From positions 77,759 to 141,758 of the forward strand of contig JANLFV010000004.1 in the NCBI GenBank assembly GCA_024653345.1: DNA of 64,000 nucleotides, read 5' to 3'. The stretch comes from Candidatus Acetothermia bacterium (GTDB lineage Bacteria > Bipolaricaulota > Bipolaricaulia > RBG-16-55-9 > JANLFV01). The translations under genes were made by a program, and so were the position numbers. The notes under the pieces were generated by a model. It had not been told where the DNA came from, made no database searches, and saw nothing but the letters and a program-made list of their open reading frames with translations. This document shows, piece by piece, positions 26,314 to 35,310 of the stretch. Numbering within the stretch: the first letter of the stretch is position 1; each line of letters starts with the position of its first letter.

Positions 26314-27693
26314 TCACCTGGCAAGCGCTCCCTTCACCAGTTCCGCGCCCATCTTCCACAGCCCCCCGGGGAAGCGATGGGCCTCGGCCAGGACCTGATC
26401 GAGCGCTCTGAGCGCGTAATCGACCTCCTCCTCGCCGATGACCAGCGGGGGGAGGAATTTTATTATATTGACCCGGTGGCCCGAGACCTGCGTGAGCAGG
26501 CGGTGATCCCGCATCAGGCCCATCACGACCATCTGGGCGAAGAGCCCCTCCTGGACCTTCTCCAGGCCGGCCCAGGCGGCGCGGAGGGCCAATGACCGCG
26601 GCGGGCCGAACTCGATGCCCACCATCAGCCCCTTCCCCCGGACATCCCTCACCAGCTCGTATTTGCCCTTTAATTCCATAAGGCCGGCCAGGAACCGCTC
26701 CCCCAGGCGGGCGGCCCGCTCGACCAAGCCCTCCCTCTCGATGACCTCGAGGGTCACGAGCCCCGCCCCCATCGCCAGCTCGTTCATCCCGAAGGTGTTG
26801 GAGTGGACCACCGACCGCTCCAGCCCGGAGAAGACCCGCTTGTGGATCTCCCGGCGGGTGAGGACGGTGCCGACGGGGACATAGCCCCCGCTCAGGGCCT
26901 TGGAGACCGTGACGATGTCCGGCTCGAGGCCCCAGTGCTCGCCGCAGAAGAACCGCCCGGTCCGCCCCAGCCCGGTCTGGACCTCATCGAGGATGAAGAG
27001 GGCCCCATGCGCGCGGCAGAGCCTTTGGGCCTCCGGCAGGAAGCGCTCGTCCGGGAGATAGACCCCCTTCCCCTGGATCGGCTCGGCGATGAAGGCCGCG
27101 ACATCCCCCTTGGCGAGCTCCCGCTCGAGGGCCCCAAGGTCGTTCATGGCGATCGCCGTCGCGGGGAGGAGCCGCCCGAACCCCGAGCGGAAGTGCTCGC
27201 TTCCGTTCACCGAGAGCGCCCCTAGCGTCAGCCCGTGGAAGGCATGGTCGAGATAGATGAACCGCTCCCGGCCGGTGGCCCCGCGGGCGAACTTCAGGGC
27301 CCCCTCGACCGCCTCGGCCCCAGAGTTGGTGAAGAAGACGGCCTCCAGGCCGGGGAAGCTGGCCTTCGTCCGCTCCACCAGCCGCTCCGCCAGGAGCCCC
27401 GCGAGCAGGGGGCAGTCCATCTGGACGAGATTCGGCCGGTCGAGCTCGATGAGCTCGTGCAGGGCCCGCTTGAGCGCGGGGTGGCCCCGCCCCAAGTGGT
27501 AGACCCCATACCCGCCGAGGAAGTCAAGATACCTGTTCCCGGCCCCGTCGTAGAGGTAGGCACCCTCGCCCTTGGTGTAGACCTTATCATAGCCGATGAT
27601 CTCGAGGACCCGCACGAAGCCGGGCGTGATATACCTCCTGTGCAGCTGGTAGTTCTCGCCTTGCCGCTCCGCGATCAGTTGGGCAATCTCCAT
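26314..27693 (-). CDS. Class III PLP-dependent aminotransferase
   Basis: 459 residues. Class III features: FLGGYGVYHLGRGHP, TNSGAEAVEGALKFARGATGR, ILDEVQTGLGRTG and the PLP lysine in VTVSKALSGGYVPVG. Close relatives include acetylornithine/ornithine aminotransferases and putrescine-type enzymes. The HAFHGLTLGALSVNG segment fits that branch, but the amino donor cannot be fixed and there are no arginine-pathway neighbours. I place the start at 27693 because of a strong ribosome-binding site (taggaggtgaggcg). The open frame continues upstream through non-coding-like sequence. Confidence 0.9.
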   Translation of the reverse strand: MEIAQLIAERQGENYQLHRRYITPGFVRVLEIIGYDKVYTKGEGAYLYDGAGNRYLDFLGGYGVYHLGRGHPALKRALHELIELDRPNLVQMDCPLLAGLLAERLVERTKASFPGLEAVFFTNSGAEAVEGALKFARGATGRERFIYLDHAFHGLTLGALSVNGSEHFRSGFGRLLPATAIAMNDLGALERELAKGDVAAFIAEPIQGKGVYLPDERFLPEAQRLCRAHGALFILDEVQTGLGRTGRFFCGEHWGLEPDIVTVSKALSGGYVPVGTVLTRREIHKRVFSGLERSVVHSNTFGMNELAMGAGLVTLEVIEREGLVERAARLGERFLAGLMELKGKYELVRDVRGKGLMVGIEFGPPRSLALRAAWAGLEKVQEGLFAQMVVMGLMRDHRLLTQVSGHRVNIIKFLPPLVIGEEEVDYALRALDQVLAEAHRFPGGLWKMGAELVKGALAR

Positions 27694-27724
27694 CGCCTCA
27701 CCTCCTACCGAGATCTTAGCCTCC

Positions 27725-27753
27725 TTGACACGGAGGACGCAATCGGGTAAAAA
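27725..27753 (+). promoter_or_regulatory. Promoter of the TatT-like gene
   Basis: TTGACA (27725-27730), 17-nt spacer, TAAAAA (27748-27753). The start codon is 36 nt downstream with gaggagga as ribosome-binding site. Confidence 0.55.
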
Positions 27754-27789
27754 GGACCGTGCGACCGTCGACAAGAGGAGGAGGAGACT

Positions 27790-28665
27790 ATGGAGAGGCT
27801 GGCAGTGGTTCTGCTGATCTTCTGCGGCCTGTTGCTCATCCAGGCCGGGCGGGCGGCGGAGGACCCCGCGGCGCTGATCGCTGAGGCTGATCAGCTCTAC
27901 GACCGCTGGAGCGGGGAGTTCGACTTCGTCGCTTACGAGGCGAAGCTCCGGCGCGCGATCGAGCTCTGGGAGGAGGCCCTCCCGCTCATCCCCGCCGATC
28001 AGGTCCAGACGAGGGCCCATGTCCTGAACCGCCTCTCTCAAGGGTATTTCGAGCTGGCCCGAGGCTACATCTCGCGATACAGCGACAGGGAGCCGGCCTA
28101 CGGGAAGGGGAAGGACTACGCCCTGGAGAGCCTCAGGCTCGACCCCGCCTTCGGGCAGACCGAGCAGGCCGACGGCTTTCGGGCCGCGCTCCGCTCCGCC
28201 AAGGATGTGGCCGCGATCTTCTGGTATGGGAACAACCTCGGGGAATGGCTGAACTACCACGCGATAACGGCCCTCGCCGGCGGGACAGCCGATGTCCGAG
28301 CCTCCTTCGAGCGATCAGTCGAGCTCGACGAGAGCTACAACGGCGGCGGGCCGCACCGGGCTTTAGCGGCCTTTCTCGCCCAGGTCCCGAGCTTTCTCGG
28401 CGGGGACTTCGAGGGCTCCGTGCCCCACTTCGAGCGGTCGATCGAGATCGACGGGGATTACCTCGAGAATTATGTGAACTACGCCGAGTTCTACGCCAAG
28501 CCGAAGAAGGACTGGGACCTCTTCTGCGGGCTGCTCAGGACAGCCTTGGACAAGGCCCAGGACCCGGCGGTGATGGCCAAGTGGCCGTTCTACAACAAGC
28601 TGGCGCTCGATCGGGCCCAGGCCCTCTGGCAGTGGCGCGCTGACGGCGAGCGGGTCTGCAGGTAA
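27790..28665 (+). CDS. TRAP transporter-associated TPR protein, TatT-like (T component)
   Basis: 291 residues. Signal peptide (1-22), then helical repeats with the family pattern (ALIAEADQLYDRW, RRAIELWEEALPL, AYGKGKDYALESLRLDP, FWYGNNLGEW, HRALAAFLAQVPSFLGGDFEGSVPHFERSIEID). In Treponema, TatT works with a TRAP-type substrate-binding partner TatP and forms a pore-bearing trimer. No TRAP permease or P protein lies in this window, so this is an orphan T component. Its stop TAA abuts the stop of the convergent protease gene with no gap. Confidence 0.82.
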   Translation: MERLAVVLLIFCGLLLIQAGRAAEDPAALIAEADQLYDRWSGEFDFVAYEAKLRRAIELWEEALPLIPADQVQTRAHVLNRLSQGYFELARGYISRYSDREPAYGKGKDYALESLRLDPAFGQTEQADGFRAALRSAKDVAAIFWYGNNLGEWLNYHAITALAGGTADVRASFERSVELDESYNGGGPHRALAAFLAQVPSFLGGDFEGSVPHFERSIEIDGDYLENYVNYAEFYAKPKKDWDLFCGLLRTALDKAQDPAVMAKWPFYNKLALDRAQALWQWRADGERVCR

Positions 28666-29784
28666 TTACAGGCCGAGCTCGGCCCGCGTCCGGATGAAGG
28701 CCAGGATCTTGTCCCGCGCGAGCATCCCTACCAGGCTCTGGTCCGTCACCACCGGCAGTTGGTTGATGTCCTCCCGGGTCATCAGCTGAAGGGCGGTCAG
28801 TAGCTCCGCCTCCGGGGCGATCGTCCTCACCCGGTCGAAGGGGATCATCACCTGTGCCACCGGGGTCCTCGACCAGTCCGCTCGCGGGACCTCACGCAGG
28901 TTGTGGACCGTGATGACGCCCTTCAATCGGCCGTCCTCGATCACGGGGAGGCAGCGGCGGAGCGAGGTCAGGACATGCTCCTCGACCAGCCGATCGAGGG
29001 GAAGGTCCGGGGAGACCTGCGGCCAATCGGTCGTCAGCACCTCGCTCACGGTATGCCCCTGGAGCAACTCCTGGAGGGTGAACTGGCGCCAGCTCTGGTT
29101 GGCGGCGTTCTCCAGGAACCAGCCGATGAAGGCGAGCCAGAGGCCGTTGATCAGATACCCGCGGAAGACGAGCAGCACACCGGCGAGGATGAAGAGGAAG
29201 GCCACCGTCCGGCCGATCATTGCCGCGAGCTGGGTGGCCCGCCGGAGGTCCTTGGTGATCGCCCAGACGATCGAGCGGAAGACCCGCCCCCCGTCCAAGG
29301 GGAAGCCGGGGATCATGTTGAACCCCGCGAGCATGAAGTTCACGAAGCTCAGCCATTGAGCGAGGGCCGTCACGGGGGAGTTCTGGCGCCGCGTAGCCCA
29401 CCAGATCGCCCCGAAGCAGAGCCCGATGGCGAGGCTGGTGAGCGGCCCGGCGATCGTGAAGCGGAACTCGTCCCGCGCGGACTTCGGCTCCTCGGTGATC
29501 TGGGCCACGCCCCCGAAGATGAAGAGCCTTATATTCCGGACTGGTGTCCCAGACCTCCGGGCCACGAGGCTGTGGGCCAGCTCGTGGGCCAGGACCGACC
29601 CGAAGAAGAGGAGGCTCGTCGCCAGCCCGAGCCCCCAGTAGAGGGCCACAGGCCAGTCGGGATAACCTTGCGGGAAGTAGCCCACGGCCAGGGACCAGGC
29701 GACGAGGACGAAGATGATGAACCAGGAGTAGTCCAGCTGGACCTCGATCCCGAAGATTCGGCCGATAGCAAGAGCGTTTCTCAT
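28666..29784 (-). CDS. Site-2 protease family zinc metalloprotease with CBS domain pair
   Basis: 372 residues. Zinc site HELAH (67-71) in the second membrane region and the third ligand in FNMIPGFPLDGGR (about residue 155). About six membrane segments, then two CBS domains (about 240-300 and 308-365). This is the S2P subfamily with cytoplasmic CBS domains, which may sense adenosine nucleotides. It cleaves membrane-embedded substrates that cannot be named from the sequence. Ribosome-binding site gaggaggagcg. Confidence 0.93.
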   Translation of the reverse strand: MRNALAIGRIFGIEVQLDYSWFIIFVLVAWSLAVGYFPQGYPDWPVALYWGLGLATSLLFFGSVLAHELAHSLVARRSGTPVRNIRLFIFGGVAQITEEPKSARDEFRFTIAGPLTSLAIGLCFGAIWWATRRQNSPVTALAQWLSFVNFMLAGFNMIPGFPLDGGRVFRSIVWAITKDLRRATQLAAMIGRTVAFLFILAGVLLVFRGYLINGLWLAFIGWFLENAANQSWRQFTLQELLQGHTVSEVLTTDWPQVSPDLPLDRLVEEHVLTSLRRCLPVIEDGRLKGVITVHNLREVPRADWSRTPVAQVMIPFDRVRTIAPEAELLTALQLMTREDINQLPVVTDQSLVGMLARDKILAFIRTRAELGL

Positions 29785-29893
29785 CGCTCCTCCTCAAGCT
29801 CGCAGGCGCAAGATACAATCGGATTATATTCTGAAGAGCTGCGGGCGGCCAACTGGCGGTCACCACTCGGTTTCAATCGGATTCAAGCTCATC

Positions 29894-30523
29894 TCACTCG
29901 CCCTTGGCGGTTGAAATGCTACGCCGGCGATGCCACAGGATGTAGGCTAAGGCGATAACGGCTGAGCCGATCAGGGCATAGATTGTGACCTGGCGGAGAT
30001 TCTGCTTGAGCAACTCCTTGTTGTTCCCGACGAGGTAGCCGAGCCAGGCGAGCACGGTCACCCAGATCCCCGCGCCCAGCGCGGTGAAAAGGGCGAACCG
30101 GCCCAGAGCCATCCGGGCCAGCCCGGCGGGGAGGGAGATATACTGCCGGACGCCGGGGATGAGCCGCCCGAGGAAGGTGCTGATCTCGCCGTGCCTTCTG
30201 AAATAGCCCTCGGCTTTCTCATATCTCTTCTCGGTCAGGCCGAGGTAGCGCCCGAGCCGGAGGATCAGCGGCCTCCCCAGCTTGAGCGCGAGCCAGTAGT
30301 TGAAGATGGCCCCGAGGAGCGAGCCCAGGATCCCGGAGAGGATCATCAGCCAGAGGCTCAGCTTCCCCTGGCTCGCCAGATACCCGGCCGGGGGGACGAT
30401 CACCTCGCTCGGGAAGGGGAAGAAGGAGCTCTCGAGGAACATCCCGGCCAGGATGCCGGGATATCCCAGCCGCTCGACGATGCCGACGACCAGCGAAGCG
30501 ATCTGATCCATGGTTGAGATCAT
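29894..30523 (-). CDS. DedA family membrane protein
   Basis: 209 residues. DedA/SNARE-associated fold with [22 protein letters not shown] near the N-terminus, a re-entrant region and [22 protein letters not shown] (about 115-136). Bacterial DedA proteins are linked to lipid-carrier recycling and membrane homeostasis. Five to six membrane segments and a basic C-terminus. Confidence 0.92.
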   Translation of the reverse strand: MISTMDQIASLVVGIVERLGYPGILAGMFLESSFFPFPSEVIVPPAGYLASQGKLSLWLMILSGILGSLLGAIFNYWLALKLGRPLILRLGRYLGLTEKRYEKAEGYFRRHGEISTFLGRLIPGVRQYISLPAGLARMALGRFALFTALGAGIWVTVLAWLGYLVGNNKELLKQNLRQVTIYALIGSAVIALAYILWHRRRSISTAKGE

Positions 30524-30590
30524 ACTCCGGCTCGCTCAGCGCTGGCCGCATCCCCAGCGAGGTGGCCGGAGCGGGCCGGGCCTCGGCGAC

Positions 30591-31103
30591 TCAGTCGCCC
30601 TCTGCAGGGTGAGGAGGCCCGCTTGCAGCCTGCGTGGGAACCCTGAGCTCCTCGACAACCTTGGTCGCGACCCGGCTAGAGAAGCCGCGCCGCCGGAGGA
30701 AGGCGAAGACCCTCGCACGACGCTCCTCCTCCGAGAGGTGGCGGTAGCGCTCCGCCCGCTCGGCCGCGAGCTCGCGCGCAAGAGCCTCCTCCTCGAGCCC
30801 GGCTTCGGCAAGGACTCGCTCGATGATCTCCGCGGAGACGCCCTTCTCGCGGAGCTCGCGCTCCAGGAGCGCTTTCCCGCTCGGGCGCCGCGCCAGCCGG
30901 TCAGCAACCCACAGCCGGGCGAAGGCCTGGTCGTCGACCAGGGCGGACTCTTCCGCCCAGGCGAGAACCGCGTCGATCGTCCGGTTCGAGTGGCCTCTCT
31001 GCCTCAGGTGGGCCCGGGCCTCGAGCAAGCTGCGCGGACGGTAGCGGAGAAGCCGGATGAGCTGGCGCTTTGCCTGCTCGAGCTCGTCCTCACTTCTTGG
31101 CAT
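30591..31103 (-). CDS. recX: Regulatory protein RecX
   Basis: 170 residues of three-helix RecX repeats ([71 protein letters not shown]). RecX modulates RecA filaments. The gene overlaps the end of recA by 14 nt, the usual recA-recX arrangement. Confidence 0.93.
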   Translation of the reverse strand: MPRSEDELEQAKRQLIRLLRYRPRSLLEARAHLRQRGHSNRTIDAVLAWAEESALVDDQAFARLWVADRLARRPSGKALLERELREKGVSAEIIERVLAEAGLEEEALARELAAERAERYRHLSEEERRARVFAFLRRRGFSSRVATKVVEELRVPTQAASGPPHPAEGD

Positions 31104-32166
31104 CCCCGCGCTTGGCCTTGCTCCCCAGCGGAGCGGTCAGCTCCTTGGCCTTCCCTTCCTCAGGCTTGGACTCCTCGCCCTTGAGAAGCCCGGCCTTCCG
31201 CCGGATCTCTCGCTCGAGCTCGTTCGCCAGATCGGGGTTCTGCGCGAGGAACTCCGCGGCCTTGGTCAGCCCTTGGCCGAGCTGCGTCTCGTTGAACGAG
31301 AACCAGGCCCCGCTCTTCTTCACCACCCCGAACTTCTCCCCGGTGTGGATCAGATCCCGCTCGCGGACGATCCCCTTCCCGTAGATGATGTCGAAATGGG
31401 CCTCCTTGAAGGGCGGGGCGACCTTGTTCTTCACCACCTTCACCAGGGTCTCGTTCCCGATCTTCTCCTCGCCCTCGCTGAGGGTCCCGATCCTCCGGAT
31501 GTCGAGCCGGACCGAGGTGTAGAACTTGAGCGCCAGCCCGCCGGTGGTCGTGGTCTGCGGCCCCCACTGGGTCGCGCCGATCACCGAGCGGATCTGGTTG
31601 ATGAACACGACGGTCGTCCGCGACTGGGAGATCGCCCCGGCGAGCTTCCGCATCGCCTGAGACATCAGCCTCGCCTGGAGGCCGACCTGGGCCTCGCCCA
31701 TCGCCCCGCTGATCTCGGCCTCCGGGACGAGCGCGGCCACGGAGTCGATGACGATGATGTCGACCGCGCCGCTGCGGACCAACTGCTCCGTGATCTCCAG
31801 GGCCTGCTCCCCCGAGTTCGGCTGGGAGAGCAGCAGGTGGTCGAGGTCCACCCCGATCGCGCGGCAGTAGCTCGGGTCGAGGGCGTGCTCCGCATCGATG
31901 AACGCCGCCGTCCCGCCGAGCTTCTGGGCCTCGGCGATCATGTGGAGCGCGAGGGTCGTCTTCCCCCCTGCCTCGGGGCCGAAGACCTCCACAATCCTGC
32001 CCCGCGGAATCCCGCCGACTCCTAAGGCGATGTCCAGGGCGAGCGAGCCCGTGGGGATCGTCTCCACATCGAGCTTCCCCTGCTCGCCGAGCCACATGAT
32101 CGAGCCTTCGCCGTAACGCTTCCTAATCTGCTCGAGAATGCTCCCCAGAACTTCTTCCTTCCCCAT
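31090..32166 (-). CDS. recA: Recombinase RecA
   Basis: 358 residues. Walker [18 protein letters not shown]-type motif region, [17 protein letters not shown] and the C-terminal [12 protein letters not shown]. Central homologous recombination and SOS enzyme. It has its own promoter (32199-32227). I see no LexA-box-like palindrome in the 100 nt upstream, so SOS control is not evident. Confidence 0.97.
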   Translation of the reverse strand: MGKEEVLGSILEQIRKRYGEGSIMWLGEQGKLDVETIPTGSLALDIALGVGGIPRGRIVEVFGPEAGGKTTLALHMIAEAQKLGGTAAFIDAEHALDPSYCRAIGVDLDHLLLSQPNSGEQALEITEQLVRSGAVDIIVIDSVAALVPEAEISGAMGEAQVGLQARLMSQAMRKLAGAISQSRTTVVFINQIRSVIGATQWGPQTTTTGGLALKFYTSVRLDIRRIGTLSEGEEKIGNETLVKVVKNKVAPPFKEAHFDIIYGKGIVRERDLIHTGEKFGVVKKSGAWFSFNETQLGQGLTKAAEFLAQNPDLANELEREIRRKAGLLKGEESKPEEGKAKELTAPLGSKAKRGDAKK

Positions 32167-32198
32167 CTTTGCTGGCCTCCTCCTCTGATCCTGAAGCC

Positions 32199-32227
32199 AT
32201 GATACTCGATCGGCCCAGGCACAGCAA
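32199..32227 (-). promoter_or_regulatory. recA promoter
   Basis: On the minus strand TTGCTG (32227-32222) and TATCAT (32204-32199) with a 17-nt spacer, 32 nt upstream of the recA start. Confidence 0.55.
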
Positions 32228-32276
32228 CGCCCCGGCCAATGATGACGCTCTTGGCGGGCGAGCGGGGGAAGCTCGC

Positions 32277-32612
32277 TCAGTGCTTCGGGATGAGGCAGAG
32301 GAACCTGAGCGGGCCCTTCGAGGTGTTCCTCAACTGGTGTTCCTCCTGCGGGGGGATGAACAGGAATGACCCCGGCTCGATCTCGCGCTCCTCGCCGCCG
32401 TCGAGCGCTGTCCCCCGCCCCTCGAGGATGAAGATCTCGTGCTCGTAATCGTGCCGGTGGCGCGGACTGTGGCCGCCCGGGTCGATCTCGAAGAGCCTCA
32501 TGTAGAAGTTAGGTGCGCCCTCGCGCTCGGCGATCAGCCAGCGGACCCTCACTCCCTTCGCCCCCGCCATCTCCATCGCCTCGGCCTTCACCTGAGAGAA
32601 GTGGCCAATCAT
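32277..32612 (-). CDS. Cupin-domain protein
   Basis: 111 residues. Single cupin with motif 1 [21 protein letters not shown] (metal ligands HxH...E) and motif 2 [17 protein letters not shown]. Probably a small metal-binding enzyme or sensor. Substrate unknown. Its ATG overlaps the coaD stop (ATGA), so it is co-translated with coaD. Confidence 0.85.
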   Translation of the reverse strand: MIGHFSQVKAEAMEMAGAKGVRVRWLIAEREGAPNFYMRLFEIDPGGHSPRHRHDYEHEIFILEGRGTALDGGEEREIEPGSFLFIPPQEEHQLRNTSKGPLRFLCLIPKH

Positions 32613-33115
32613 CTCGACTCCTTTCGCGCAACTGGTTGAAGTTTCCTCTCCAGCGCCTCCTCGACGACCCGCGGGACGAACCGGCTCACATCCCCGCCGA
32701 AGGCCTTGATCTCCTTGACCATCGAGGAGGAGAGGAAGACATAGTCCCGACTGGTCATGAGGAAGACCGTCTCGAAGGTCGAGTCGAGGTCCCGGTTGGT
32801 GAGGGCAATCTGGAATTCGTAGTCGAAGTCGGAGTTGACCCTCAAGCCCCGGATCACGACCTCGACCTCAAGCTCCTTAGCACACTCGATGAGGAGGCCC
32901 GTGTAGCCGATCACCTTCACATCCGCCAGGCCCTCCTCCTTCAGGGCCCGCTTCACGAGCTTTTTGCGCTCCTCGAGGGGGAAGAGCGTCCGCTTGTTGG
33001 GATTGGAGAAGACGCCCACGATCAGCTCGTCGAAGAGCTTCCGCGCGCGGCGAGCAATGTCGATGTGCCCGTAAGTGATGGGGTCGAACGACCCCGGATA
33101 GAGCGCCCGCGTCAT
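32609..33115 (-). CDS. coaD: Phosphopantetheine adenylyltransferase
   Basis: 168 residues. Nucleotidyltransferase motif YPGSFDPITYGHIDI and the ISSTxxR-like equivalent SSSMVKEIKAFGG. It makes dephospho-CoA from phosphopantetheine and ATP. Of the two adjacent ATG codons (33118 and 33115) I favour 33115, five bases after gggagg. Confidence 0.95.
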   Translation of the reverse strand: MTRALYPGSFDPITYGHIDIARRARKLFDELIVGVFSNPNKRTLFPLEERKKLVKRALKEEGLADVKVIGYTGLLIECAKELEVEVVIRGLRVNSDFDYEFQIALTNRDLDSTFETVFLMTSRDYVFLSSSMVKEIKAFGGDVSRFVPRVVEEALERKLQPVARKESR

Positions 33116-33309
33116 CATTACCTCCCGAGGAAAGGATAGCAAAGGAGCGCGCGCGGGGTCAATCGGCCATCATCAGAAGAACCTTGGTGGCAGCGCTCAA
33201 CCGCTCAGCCCATCGGCCTGCTGGAGAAGAAGCCCGGAGACCTGAAGTCACCCAAGAGAAACCGCAGGACAACCCTGCCCCTTGACTTTATTTCTCCGCG
33301 GCGTTGAGC

Positions 33310-33315
33310 CATAAT
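33310..33315 (+). promoter_or_regulatory. -10 element of the winged-helix gene; leaderless
   Basis: CATAAT, 8 nt before the ATG at 33324, with no Shine-Dalgarno sequence. A TTGACT lies at 33282 but 22 nt away, too far for a normal spacer. Confidence 0.45.
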
Positions 33316-33323
33316 CGAGTCGT

Positions 33324-33659
33324 ATGGCCACTCAGCTAGACCGGCGGCTCGAGCTTGAGGCCCAGGTCCTCTTCCACCTCTGGGCCGAGGGGGCCACCCC
33401 CTTCCGCCGGCTGATGGAACTCCTCAAGGTCCAGCAGCCGGCCGCGCGGGCGGCCGTCACCAGCCTCGCCCGCAAGCGCTACATCTTCAAGCTCTTCGAG
33501 CCACCGGATAGGGAGGACGACTCGATCTACTACCTCACCTCCGGGGCCAAGGAGCGCCTGGCTCAGCTCTTCCAGGGCGACCCCCGCTACTACCTGAAGC
33601 AGCTCTGGTATGCCTTGAAGCAGGAGGAGACCAAGCTCCCCAAGCCCCGCGTCAGCTGA
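33324..33659 (+). CDS. Winged helix-turn-helix regulator-like protein
   Basis: 111 residues. The helix pattern LEAQVLFHLWAEGATPFRRLMELLKVQQPAARAAVTSLARKRYI, followed by a wing-like stretch with an acidic turn (EPPDREDDSIYYLT) and a C-terminal helix, fits a MarR/PadR-type winged helix. It is probably a DNA-binding transcription regulator. Target unknown. Predicted to be read from a leaderless message. Confidence 0.75.
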   Translation: MATQLDRRLELEAQVLFHLWAEGATPFRRLMELLKVQQPAARAAVTSLARKRYIFKLFEPPDREDDSIYYLTSGAKERLAQLFQGDPRYYLKQLWYALKQEETKLPKPRVS

Positions 33660-33667
33660 GCCTTTCG

Positions 33668-34642
33668 CTACAAAGCTCGACGAACGGAACGCTCTAGCCC
33701 TTCAGCGGTGCTGAACCGAGGCCGGTATCCCAGCAGCCTCTCCGCCTTGGAGGTGTCATAAGCGCAGTGGCCCCCGAGGAGCTTCGCCGTGAACCGGGTG
33801 AGCAGCGGAGGGTTTTCCCTGCGGGTGAGCCTTCCCCAGACTTCAAGCAGAAGGCCCAGGTCATAGGCCAGAACCTCGGGAAGGTGCCGCCGCGACGGCG
33901 TAAGCCCCATCAGGCCAGCAATCTTCTTGAGCGCCTCGTTCCAGGTCAGCAGGTCCCTGTCCACACAGTTGAAGGCCTCCCCGTCCCCTCTATCTCCCTG
34001 CAGGAGGAGCAACAGCAGATCGACCACATTCTCCGCATAGACCAGGTTCGCCAGGTGCTCCCCGCTCCCGATGATCACCATCCGCCCCGCCTTGATCTGC
34101 TTACAGATCAGCGGTAGGAAGTGCCGATCCCGCTCACCATAGATGAGGCAAGGCCGGACGATAGAGGTCACCAGCCCCTTCGCCTGATATTCCCTCACTC
34201 TGCTCTCCGCGGCGATCTTGGTGTCGATATATGGGTTCCGCACGGGCTTGAGGGGCTCATCCTCCGCGATCAGCTTGTGCTCTGTCCTCCCGTAAACTGA
34301 CACGGAGCTAACATGAACGAACTTCCCCACGCCATTCTCTAGGGCGCCTTGGAGCAAGGCCTCGGTAGCCTGGACATTGAGAGCATAGAACTCCTTCCTC
34401 GAGCCCCAATCGCCGACCTTCGCTGCCGCGTGGACGACCGCGTCCATGCCCTGGGTCGCTTCCAGCAGGGACGAAGGGACGCGGAGGTCGCCATAGCGGG
34501 GTCTTGCCCCCAATCTCTCGAGGATCGCGGCATCGCTCGACCGCCGGACGAGCCCGTAGACCTCATACCCCTCCTCCAGGAGCCTCGCGACGGCGTGGCT
34601 TCCGACCAAGCCCGTGGCGCCGGTGACCAGCACTCTCCTCAT
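33668..34642 (-). CDS. NAD(P)-dependent epimerase/dehydratase (extended SDR)
   Basis: 324 residues. Rossmann motif VTGATGLVGSHA, active-site Ser-Tyr-x3-Lys as VSSVSVYG and NPYIDTKIAAE (Y and K four apart), and the downstream RPCLIYGERD. The overall pattern resembles 3-beta-hydroxysteroid dehydrogenase-like enzymes such as OleD as well as sugar epimerases. A KAS III-like gene lies 0.7 kb away, so a role in an acyl-condensation product is possible but unproven. The two genes are on opposite strands. Confidence 0.85.
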   Translation of the reverse strand: MRRVLVTGATGLVGSHAVARLLEEGYEVYGLVRRSSDAAILERLGARPRYGDLRVPSSLLEATQGMDAVVHAAAKVGDWGSRKEFYALNVQATEALLQGALENGVGKFVHVSSVSVYGRTEHKLIAEDEPLKPVRNPYIDTKIAAESRVREYQAKGLVTSIVRPCLIYGERDRHFLPLICKQIKAGRMVIIGSGEHLANLVYAENVVDLLLLLLQGDRGDGEAFNCVDRDLLTWNEALKKIAGLMGLTPSRRHLPEVLAYDLGLLLEVWGRLTRRENPPLLTRFTAKLLGGHCAYDTSKAERLLGYRPRFSTAEGLERSVRRAL

Positions 34643-34759
34643 CGAGCCTCGCCTCTCCTCTGGCGAGATTATCCGCGATTCCCGAGGAGAAGAGGCAAAT
34701 CCGGTCCGGCCGACCCCGGCCGCGGCTCAGATACCGTCCTTCGCTGCGCAGGGCTCGAT

Positions 34760-34788
34760 TTGATGCGCGCTCGCGGCGGGAGTAGGCT
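34760..34788 (+). promoter_or_regulatory. Possible promoter of the coiled-coil membrane protein
   Basis: TTGATG (34760-34765), 17-nt spacer, TAGGCT (34783-34788), 42 nt before the start codon. Confidence 0.4.
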
Positions 34789-34830
34789 TAGATCGCCCGA
34801 TCCACAGCTCGACAGAGGGAGGTGGGGAGC

Positions 34831-35214
34831 ATGAGAAGGGAGAAGCTCGCAGAGTGGTTGCTCCTGGCCCTGGCATTCGCCGCATTGCTCGTCGTCCTGG
34901 TTAGAACAGAGTTCGCGGTCAGCAGGATCGAGAGCCTCCTGCAGGGAGTCCAGCAACCGTTGGGAAGCATCGAAAACAAGCTCTCTGGCATAGGGAGGAG
35001 CCTCGGTTCACTGGAGGAGCAGCTAGGGGAGATCGAAGCCACGACGAAGGAGCTCGACGAGCGAATGCAGATAGTAGACTCGGTCAATGCCGCAGTTGCA
35101 GCGATCTCGCCCTCCCTGGGCGAGGCCATGGAAGAGCTGAGCCGCTGGCTCGACCGGCGGCTGGCGATCCTCGGGCTCGCGGCGCTCATCGTGGTTCTCT
35201 ACTCCAATCTCTAG
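34831..35214 (+). CDS. Small coiled-coil membrane protein
   Basis: 127 residues. N-terminal membrane segment (about 8-26), a central coiled coil (about 30-110, with heptad-like LGSIENKLSGIGRSLGSLEEQLGEIE) and a C-terminal membrane segment (about 108-125). Topology predicts both ends in the membrane with the coil between. No family recognised. The ATG at 34831 follows gaggtgggg. Confidence 0.65.
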   Translation: MRREKLAEWLLLALAFAALLVVLVRTEFAVSRIESLLQGVQQPLGSIENKLSGIGRSLGSLEEQLGEIEATTKELDERMQIVDSVNAAVAAISPSLGEAMEELSRWLDRRLAILGLAALIVVLYSNL

Positions 35215-35229
35215 CCTGAAGAGCAGTCA

Positions 35230-35259
35230 TTGACTCTGCACATCCTGCGGTAGTATGAT
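35230..35259 (+). promoter_or_regulatory. Promoter of the KAS III-like gene
   Basis: TTGACT (35230-35235), 18-nt spacer, TATGAT (35254-35259). The leader is about 45 nt with an aggaggagg ribosome-binding site. Confidence 0.6.
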
Positions 35260-35310
35260 TGCTCAGAAGGCAGCCCAAGGAGCGGCTGGACAGGAGGAGG
35301 AGTTCAGGAG

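Noticed and set aside
27694-28260. N-terminal extension of the class III aminotransferase
   Set aside because: The frame is open by chance antisense to the TatT-like gene. The ribosome-binding site and family alignment place the start at 27693.
33282-33315. TTGACT as -35 for the winged-helix gene
   Set aside because: The spacer to CATAAT is 22 nt, outside the workable range.
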